Source of the DNA: Streptomyces katrae
GTDB lineage: Bacteria; Actinomycetota; Actinomycetes; Streptomycetales; Streptomycetaceae
Length of the DNA: 64,000 nucleotides
Assembly: GCF_000717655.1 (NCBI RefSeq)
Contig: NZ_JNZY01000006.1
Coordinates: 186,001 to 250,000 of the forward strand
Reading direction: 5' to 3'
Positions within the stretch are counted from its first letter, which is position 1, and each line of letters opens with the position of its first letter. The notes below the pieces were generated by a model, which saw only the letters and a list, made by a program, of their open reading frames with translations, made no database searches and had not been told where the DNA came from. This document shows, in pieces, positions 52,405-58,475 of the stretch. The position numbers were made by a program, and so were the translations under genes.

Positions 52405-53334
52405 TCACAGGCTGATGCTTGCCACCGACGTGCGCCAGTCGAGGAGATCCACGTCCTTGCCGACGCTCCACAGCGTGCGCAGCTCCTGCTGGACCTCCTC
52501 GCCCATGACGGTGTCGCCGCCGTCGATCTCGATCTGGGTGGAGTCGATGGCGAGTTGGCCGTGCAGGAAGGAGCTGACCAGAAAATGCTGGTCGACCTTG
52601 AACACGGCGATGGAGGGCAGGGAATTGTAGAGCCGCACCTGGAGGCGCGCCCGGCTATCGGCGGGAAGGTCCCCGTTCAGCTGGGCGAGTCCCGCGAGGC
52701 AGGATTCGACGCCGGCCCTCACGTTGACCGCCAGCGCGGGGTCCCGCACGGCTCGGAGCGCCTCGTCGCGCAGTCCCGCCACCGGGGACGAGGGGTGCAG
52801 CAGCAGGATGCGTACGTGGATCTGCTGATCGACGAGCGCCTTGCGCAGGGCGGCCCTGAGATGGTGCAGGTTGGGGATCCAGGTCTGCAGGATCACCAGC
52901 TCCTCCCCGGCCCGCTCGAGGAACCCCGTGAACTCGTCTTCGGGGAAGCGGCTGTGCACCCCGACCACGCCGCCGTAGTGCTGCCGCTTGAGGCGCTGGG
53001 CGATGGCGTCGATGTCCAGTTTGGACAGGTGTGCCTCGACGTTGTCGTGCAGGGCGTCGATCTTCGTCCGGACGCTGGTGTCCAGGGCCTTGACGTCGTC
53101 CTGCACCTCGTCGAGCCGTTTCAGGCGGTCGAGTTCCAGCAACAGGAACACCGTGACCGTGCTCAGGATGAGCAGCGTGACTTTGGGGAGCGCGCCTCCG
53201 GGGGCGAGTGCGTCGAGCCAGCCGAAGAGGTCCGCCAGCAGGACCACCACACCCGACGTGGCCAGCAGGCCGAGCGCGATCTGCTCCACCCTCCGGCGGA
53301 CGTCCGCGCTCCGACGGCGAATTCCATTGCTCAT
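52405..53334 (-). CDS. Membrane protein with coiled coil and PLD-like cytosolic domain
   Basis: 309 aa. Two spans lie near 20-42 and 50-68 (IALGLLATSGVVVLLADLFG; VTLLILSTVTVFLLLEL). A coiled coil follows at about 70-115 (RLKRLDEVQDDVKALDTSVR). A C-terminal alpha/beta domain (about 120-305) has ELVILQTWIPNLHHLRAALR, IHVRILLLHPSSPVAGLRDE and IAVFKVDQHFLVSSFLHG. The layout recalls phospholipase-D-like fold domains used in signalling and defence proteins, but no full HxK(x)4D motif is present, so catalysis is doubtful. The topology puts the coiled coil and domain in the cytosol. It is the first gene of a two-gene unit with the haem-oxygenase-like protein. Confidence 0.55.
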   Translation of the reverse strand: MSNGIRRRSADVRRRVEQIALGLLATSGVVVLLADLFGWLDALAPGGALPKVTLLILSTVTVFLLLELDRLKRLDEVQDDVKALDTSVRTKIDALHDNVEAHLSKLDIDAIAQRLKRQHYGGVVGVHSRFPEDEFTGFLERAGEELVILQTWIPNLHHLRAALRKALVDQQIHVRILLLHPSSPVAGLRDEALRAVRDPALAVNVRAGVESCLAGLAQLNGDLPADSRARLQVRLYNSLPSIAVFKVDQHFLVSSFLHGQLAIDSTQIEIDGGDTVMGEEVQQELRTLWSVGKDVDLLDWRTSVASISL

Positions 53335-53424
53335 GTCACCCCAACCCCCCTCCTGATCCGCCTACTTGAGCGCCGACCGTACACCTGCGGCGTGATCGGC
53401 AAGTGCGCCTTTTTGGCCAACCCC

Positions 53425-53847
53425 TCAGATGAGGCTGTGCCGTACCGCACAGGCCACCGCGTGGGCGCGGTTGCGGGCCTGGAGGCGGGACATCAGCTCG
53501 TAGATCACGTTCTTGATCGTGTGCTCCGAGCAGGACAGGGTGCGGGCGATCACCGCATTGCCGTGGCCCTCCGCCATCAGCGTGAGCACCGCGGTCTGGC
53601 GGGCCGTGAGCCGGGGGGCCTCCGGCGGGGCCAGGGACCGGAGCCCCGGTGCGGTCGCGGCGGAGGGGCCGGCGACGACGGCCGGGCCGGCGGCCGGGCC
53701 GGCGGTCGTGGCCGCGCCGAGCAGGCGGACCAGGGCCGGGTACGGCATCCGGCCGTCCCCCGCCTGGCGCAGCAGGCTCAGCCGGTCCGGCGCCGCCGGG
53801 ACCCGTACGGGCGCGCTCTCGCGCGTGAGTTCGGCGACGGCGCTCAC
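53425..53847 (-). CDS. Short LuxR-type HTH regulator
   Basis: 140 aa from GTG 53847, overlapping the stop of the upstream regulator by 4 bp. It has no receiver domain. An Ala/Pro/Gly-rich N-terminal half leads to a LuxR-type DNA-binding domain (about 78-140: LTARQTAVLTLMAEGHGNAV, SCSEHTIKNVIYELMSRLQA). The last residues, RNRAHAVACAVRHSLI, closely parallel the end of its partner, so the two probably arose by duplication and may heterodimerise. The pair is divergent from lanM and likely controls the cluster. Confidence 0.82.
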   Translation of the reverse strand: MSAVAELTRESAPVRVPAAPDRLSLLRQAGDGRMPYPALVRLLGAATTAGPAAGPAVVAGPSAATAPGLRSLAPPEAPRLTARQTAVLTLMAEGHGNAVIARTLSCSEHTIKNVIYELMSRLQARNRAHAVACAVRHSLI

Positions 53848-54476
53848 AGCAGGCCCACCCGGAGGGCGTAGGCGACCGCGTGTGCGCGGTTGCGCAGCCG
53901 GAACCGCTGGGTGATGTCGTGGACGACGCTCGTCACGGTGCGCGGCGAGTAGCACAGCTGCTTCGCTATCTCGTTCGTCTCGTGGCCGTCCGCGACCAGG
54001 CGCAGCACGCTGCGCTCCCGGTCGCTCAGGCCGGCCGCCGCCCACGGGTCCGTCCCCCCGTCGGACCCGCTGCCCGTCCGGCCGGCGCCGGAGCGCTCCA
54101 GCAGCCGGTCCAGCAGGTCCGGCGGCAGCGTGCAGTCGCCGCGGGAGGCGGCCAGTACGGCGCGCGAGAGCCTCGCGACGTCCGCCTCGCGCCGCCGCAG
54201 CAGACCGCGGGCGCCGGCCGCGATCGCGTGCAGGGCGCCGTCGGGCGCCAACTCGCCCGCCACCAGCACCACATCGGGGCGGGCCGGGGCCTCGCGGACG
54301 GTGCGCAGGACGTCGAGCTCGGGCCGGCCGACCTGGTCCACGGTCATGACCACGACCCGCGGCGCGCCGCCCGGCGCCGTCAGGCACACCTCCGGGCAGG
54401 CGACCAGGGTGCTCTTGGTTCCGGCTTCCAGCACGGGGTCGAACGCGACGACGTCGACAGGGACGGGTACTCCCAC
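53844..54476 (-). CDS. LuxR-family regulator with receiver-like N-terminus
   Basis: 210 aa from GTG 54476. Residues about 15-115 have an alternating strand/helix pattern like a response-regulator receiver (VVVMTVDQVG, DVVLVAGELAPDGALHAIAA). The acidic pocket is not clearly conserved and no kinase gene is adjacent. The LuxR-type DNA-binding domain is about 148-210 (LSDRERSVLRLVADGHETNE, SPRTVTSVVHDITQRFRLRN). It is coupled to the shorter LuxR gene and divergent from lanM across a 333-nt region with inverted repeats. It is a probable pathway-specific regulator. Confidence 0.82.
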   Translation of the reverse strand: MGVPVPVDVVAFDPVLEAGTKSTLVACPEVCLTAPGGAPRVVVMTVDQVGRPELDVLRTVREAPARPDVVLVAGELAPDGALHAIAAGARGLLRRREADVARLSRAVLAASRGDCTLPPDLLDRLLERSGAGRTGSGSDGGTDPWAAAGLSDRERSVLRLVADGHETNEIAKQLCYSPRTVTSVVHDITQRFRLRNRAHAVAYALRVGLL

Positions 54477-54809
54477 CAGGTCCTCCGATGATCATCCGCC
54501 GGCCGGGGTAGCCGGACGGGCGGAAGGGGCACTGGACACAGGCTGCGGGGCACCGGCAGGGTGCGGCATCGGGCCCCGGCCCCCACATTTCGTGAACGTG
54601 CCCCTCCGCAGGCACGGGCCCCTGCGCAGCCAGCCCTCGAGCTGCCCGCGACCTGCCGGAACCCGTGCGGAACCGGTGCGCCGCCGCCCCGCCCGAAGCC
54701 CGCCGCACCACCCCGTACGGCGGGCCCCCGGGGGCCATGGGGGCGGGTCCGCGGAATATGGGGGATCGGCCCCCATGTGCGCGGCGCCGCGCTCTGCGAG
54801 GTTTCTCCT
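54477..54809. promoter_or_regulatory. Divergent regulatory region between the luxR pair and lanM
   Basis: No coding sequence is supported in these 333 nt. Near lanM there is a 7-bp inverted repeat, ATGGGGG (54758-54764) and CCCCCAT (54770-54776) with a 5-nt centre. A third half-site in the same orientation as the first arm (CATGGGGGC) lies at 54736-54744. The palindrome ends about 33 nt before the lanM GTG, a position suited to repression, or to activation of a promoter just upstream. The LuxR-type regulators are the obvious candidate binders. Confidence 0.5.
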
Positions 54810-57800
54810 GTGACTGACACCGCCACCACCGCCGAAGAAACCCAGGTCGGCGGCCTGGCCCCCTCCTGGTGGGCCCGGGCCCTGAACCTGCGGGAGCGGC
54901 TCGCCGCCCCGGGTACCCCGGGACCCGCACCGGCCGACGCCCCCCACGGCCGACCGGCTTCGTGGTCCCTGGGGGACACGGAGGGCTTCGCGGCCCGGCT
55001 GGCGGGCCTGGGAGCCGGCGAGGACATGGTGTACGCCCTCGCGGCGGAGGCCCCCGGCCGGCTGGCCGCCCGTACGGCCAAGCCGCAGTGGGCCCGGTAC
55101 ATCGAGCAGATGGTGGCCGCGGCCCCCGCAGAGGCCGGCCGGCCGGTCCCCGCGGCGGCGGACGCGGACGGCGCCGCGGTGTTCCTGCCCGCGCTGCGCC
55201 CCCTGATCGCGGCCGCCTGGGCGGAGGCGGCCGGACCGATCGACCTCGCCGAGGGCGAACTCAACGCCGTGCGGGCCGCATTCGAGGAGCGGCTCGGCGA
55301 CCGGCTGATCCGGCAGTCGGCCCGCACCCTGGTCCGGGAACTCCACCGGGCCCGTACGGAGGGCCTGCTGGCGGGGGAGACCCCGCGGGAGCGGTTCGCG
55401 GCCTTCCTGGCCCGGCTCGGCACCCGTCAGGGCCTCGCCGAACTCTTCACCCGCTACCCGGTGCTGGCACGGATGCTGGGCCAGACCTGCGGCCTCGCCG
55501 CCTCGGCCACGGTGGAGCTGCTGGACCGTTTCACCGCCGACCGGGCGGCGATCGTCGAGGGGCTGCTGCACGGCTGCGACCCGGGCGCCCTCGTACGGGT
55601 GGACCTCGGCCGGGGCGACGTCCACCAGGGCAACCGGTCCGTGGCCCTGCTGGGCTTCGCCGACGGGGCGACCGTCGTCTACAAGCCCCGGCCGCTGGAC
55701 CAGCACCTCCTGCTGGACCAGGCGGTGGGCTGGGCCAACGGCAAGGTGCCGGGCCTGGGCCTCAGGACCCCGCGCTCGGTGCGCGGCGACGGGTACGGCT
55801 GGCTGGAGTTCATCGAGCACGGCTGGTGCGCCACGCCCACCGAACTGGACCGGTTCTACCGGCGCCAGGGCGCGCTGCTCGCCCTCCTCTACGCGATCGA
55901 CGGCGTGGACATGCACTACGAGAACGTCATCGCCTGCGGTGACCAGCCGGTGCTGGTGGACGCCGAGACCCTGCTGCACGCCGGTCTGCCGGCCGCAGTG
56001 ACCTGCGGGTCCGACCCGGCGGCGGACGCCCTGGCCTCCTCGGTGTACCGCACCTGCCTGCTGCCGAGCCTGCTGATCGGCGAGAACGGCGCCATGGACA
56101 TCTCGGCGCTGGGCGGCGGGGACGGCGGCTCGTACCCCAGCGACGGGCTGCGCTGGGAGGCCGCCGGGACGGACGGGATGCGGCTGCTGCGCGGCCCGGT
56201 GGCCAGCGCGGCCGGGCAGAACCGGCCGGCGCCGCAGGGCCGGGCGGCCGGCCACGCCGATCACCGGGCCGCGCTGCTGGAGGGGTTCCGCGCCGGGTAC
56301 GACGCGATCGCCGAGCACCGGGCCGAACTCCTGGGCAGCGACGCCCAGGGTGAGGAGGGCGGCGCCGACGGCGGTCTGCTGGCCCGCTGGGCCACCAGCC
56401 CCGGGCGCCTGATCGCCCGCTCGACCCGCCTCTACACGACCCTGCTGGACGAGTCCACGCACCCCGACGTGCTGCGCGACGCCCTGACCCGCGACGCGGT
56501 GCTCGCCGTGCTCTGGGCGGAGTCCGAGCACGACCCGGCCCGCCAGCGGCTGATCGAGGACGAGATCGCCGACCTGTGGTCCGGGGACGTGCCGCTCTTC
56601 TTCCACCACCCCGCCGGCACCGCGCTGCGCACCTCCCGGGGCACCCGCCTCGACGGGGTGCTGCCGGCCCCGAGCCTGCGCTCCGCCCGCGACAAGATCG
56701 CCGCCATGGGGGAGGTGGACCGCCACGACCAGGAGTGGATCATCTCGGCGACGCTCGCCGTCACCGGGGCCAACCTCAGCGTCGGCGGCCCCCGTTCGAC
56801 GCTCGCCGGGCCCGCCGCGCCGGCCGTGGTACCCGAGCCCTCCCGGCTGCTGGCCGCGGCCTGCGGGATCGCGGACGAGATCGCGGCCCGGGCGGTGCAC
56901 GGCGGCGGGCGGGTCAACTGGCTCGGCCTGGAGCAGGTGGCCGGCGAACACTGGGCCGTCCTGCCGATGGGCGGCGGGCTCGCCCAGGGCTACTGCGGGG
57001 TGGCATTGTTCCTGGCCCAGCTCGGCGCCCTGACCGGCGCCGAGCGGTACACCGCGCTGGCCCGGCAGGCCGTACGGCCGCTGCCCGCGCTGCTGGCGAC
57101 GCTGGCCGGGGACCCCGGGCTGGGCGCCGCGGTGGGACCCGGCGCGCTGCACGGACTCGGCGGCATCGTCTACACCGTGGCCCGGCTGGCCCCGCTGCTC
57201 GGCGAGGGCCTGGGCGACTGCCTGCCCGACGCCCTCGCCGCCCTGGAACGCGCGGCCGAGGCCGATGCCGAGGACGGCGCCGAAGGGCCGGCCGATCTGG
57301 CCGACGGCCTCGCCGGGGCCCTGGCCGCCGCGGTCGCCGCGCAGCGCACGTACGGGGCCGGCGCGGAGGCGGTGGCCCGGCGGCTCGCCGCCCGGCTGCT
57401 GGTCCGGGCCGAGAAGCGGCTCGCCGAACAGCGCCCGGCGGCCCCCGGCTTCGCCCACGGCGACGCCGGAATCGGCTGGGCCCTGCTGCGCCACGCCGCC
57501 GCCTCGCAGGATGCGGGGCAGCCGGACGCCGCGTACGCCCGCACCGGTGCCGCGCTGCTGCGCCCGGCGCTGGACGAGGCACTGCGCCGCCCCACGAACC
57601 TCGGCTGGCACACGGGCCTCGCGGGCACCGCGCTGGCCGCCGCCGACGCACTCGGCCCCGACGCACTCGGCCCCGGCGTACTCTGCCCCGGCGTACTCGG
57701 CCCCGAAGCACTCGGCTCCGGCGTGCCCGTGGCAGAACTCGACCGGTGCGCCGCCCTGCTGGGCGCGCCCTTCGAATCCTCCGACCTCAGCTTGCACCAC

Positions 57801-58079
57801 GGCGCCCTCGGCTCCCTGGAGCTGCTCGGCCTCCTCGCCGGTCAGGGCCACGAGGGGGCCCGGACCGCACTCGGCCACCGCGCCGGGGAGGTCCTCGGTC
57901 GGCTGGAGGACCACGGCCACCGCTGCGGCACCCCCGACCACGTACCGTCCCCCGGTTTCCTCACCGGGCTCTCCGGGATCGGATACGCCCTGCTCAGGCT
58001 GGGCTTCCCGGAGGCCGTCCCGTCCGTCCTGCTCCTCGAACCCGATCGGCACCGCAGCACCGCAGCACGTCAGCACTGA
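54810..58079 (+). CDS. lanM: Class II lanthipeptide synthetase (LanM) with altered cyclase zinc site
   Basis: 1089 aa from GTG 54810. The N-terminal dehydratase (to about 620) keeps catalytic features: VVYKPRPLDQH, D367 and H369 in GVDMHYENVIACG, LVDAETLL, and R533/R537/T539/Y542 in the RxxxRxTxxY elimination motif. The C-terminal LanC-like cyclase keeps GFAHGDAGIGWALL and a family-like end (PGFLTGLSGIGYALLRLGFP). The usual WCxG zinc motif is W933-H934-T-G, and the CHG motif is H996-H997-G. Thus the Cys-Cys-His ligands become three His. A 15-bp tandem repeat encodes a DALGP-like insert between these motifs. Normal LanM dehydrates Ser/Thr and forms (methyl)lanthionine. Here dehydration looks intact and cyclisation doubtful. 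Confidence 0.88.
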   Translation: MTDTATTAEETQVGGLAPSWWARALNLRERLAAPGTPGPAPADAPHGRPASWSLGDTEGFAARLAGLGAGEDMVYALAAEAPGRLAARTAKPQWARYIEQMVAAAPAEAGRPVPAAADADGAAVFLPALRPLIAAAWAEAAGPIDLAEGELNAVRAAFEERLGDRLIRQSARTLVRELHRARTEGLLAGETPRERFAAFLARLGTRQGLAELFTRYPVLARMLGQTCGLAASATVELLDRFTADRAAIVEGLLHGCDPGALVRVDLGRGDVHQGNRSVALLGFADGATVVYKPRPLDQHLLLDQAVGWANGKVPGLGLRTPRSVRGDGYGWLEFIEHGWCATPTELDRFYRRQGALLALLYAIDGVDMHYENVIACGDQPVLVDAETLLHAGLPAAVTCGSDPAADALASSVYRTCLLPSLLIGENGAMDISALGGGDGGSYPSDGLRWEAAGTDGMRLLRGPVASAAGQNRPAPQGRAAGHADHRAALLEGFRAGYDAIAEHRAELLGSDAQGEEGGADGGLLARWATSPGRLIARSTRLYTTLLDESTHPDVLRDALTRDAVLAVLWAESEHDPARQRLIEDEIADLWSGDVPLFFHHPAGTALRTSRGTRLDGVLPAPSLRSARDKIAAMGEVDRHDQEWIISATLAVTGANLSVGGPRSTLAGPAAPAVVPEPSRLLAAACGIADEIAARAVHGGGRVNWLGLEQVAGEHWAVLPMGGGLAQGYCGVALFLAQLGALTGAERYTALARQAVRPLPALLATLAGDPGLGAAVGPGALHGLGGIVYTVARLAPLLGEGLGDCLPDALAALERAAEADAEDGAEGPADLADGLAGALAAAVAAQRTYGAGAEAVARRLAARLLVRAEKRLAEQRPAAPGFAHGDAGIGWALLRHAAASQDAGQPDAAYARTGAALLRPALDEALRRPTNLGWHTGLAGTALAAADALGPDALGPGVLCPGVLGPEALGSGVPVAELDRCAALLGAPFESSDLSLHHGALGSLELLGLLAGQGHEGARTALGHRAGEVLGRLEDHGHRCGTPDHVPSPGFLTGLSGIGYALLRLGFPEAVPSVLLLEPDRHRSTAARQH
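57645..57719 (+). repeat. Five 15-bp tandem repeats inside lanM
   Basis: Five codon-aligned 15-bp units (first two identical, GACGCACTCGGCCCC) encode DALGP, DALGP, GVLCP, GVLGP and EALGS. They lie in the cyclase domain between the two altered zinc motifs. Copy number could vary between strains by slippage. Confidence 0.85.
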
Positions 58080-58120
58080 GCACCACTCCCCGTCAGGCAA
58101 CGAGAAAGGTACTCACCACC

Positions 58121-58345
58121 ATGCAGAAGCCCCAGGTCAACGCCCAGTCCGTCACCGCCGCCGACGAGGCCGCCGCCGCGGCCGAGGCGCGGATCGAGGA
58201 CCCGGCCGGCGGGATCACCCTGTCGGGCCGGAACAAGGCGTGCGCCCGGGCCCGGGCTCTGGCCGGTGTGGTGCTCACCAGCGGCATCGTGATCACCCTG
58301 AGCTCGATCGACACCAGCGTCTCGGCCCCGAACGTCACCTGGTAG
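58121..58345 (+). CDS. lanA: Putative lanthipeptide precursor peptide (LanA)
   Basis: 74 aa, 41 nt after lanM; gaaagg lies about 12 nt upstream of the ATG. The acidic, Ala-rich N-terminal part (1-31, with DEAAAAAEARIEDPAGG) fits a leader, and the GG at 30-31 could be a class II cleavage site. The remainder contains a single Cys (C41) and a hydrophobic C-terminus (50-74) without Cys but with nine Ser/Thr: T53, S54, T59, S61, S62, T65, S66, S68, T73. At most one thioether ring is possible. Linkage to lanM is strong evidence that it is the substrate; the core boundary is inferred. No LanT peptidase-transporter is present in the window. Confidence 0.75.
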   Translation: MQKPQVNAQSVTAADEAAAAAEARIEDPAGGITLSGRNKACARARALAGVVLTSGIVITLSSIDTSVSAPNVTW

Positions 58346-58475
58346 CCCGTCTCCCGTCACCTGGCGGTCCGTGTCCGATCTTCTCCGGATCTTTCCCGGA
58401 TCTCCACGCCGCCCCTGTTCGGAACGGCCAACTTTCGTCGCACAATGAGCCGTTCACATGAACTAGATTGCGGAC

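Noticed and set aside
54810..58079. Class III or IV (LanKC/LanL) synthetase instead of LanM
   Set aside because: There is no kinase or lyase domain; the DxHxEN, DxE and RxxxRxTxxY motifs are those of the LanM dehydratase.
54492..58100. A 1.2-kb-codon open frame antisense to lanM
   Set aside because: It is a low-complexity G/R/Q/P/V shadow with no family motif, while the plus strand encodes a recognisable LanM.
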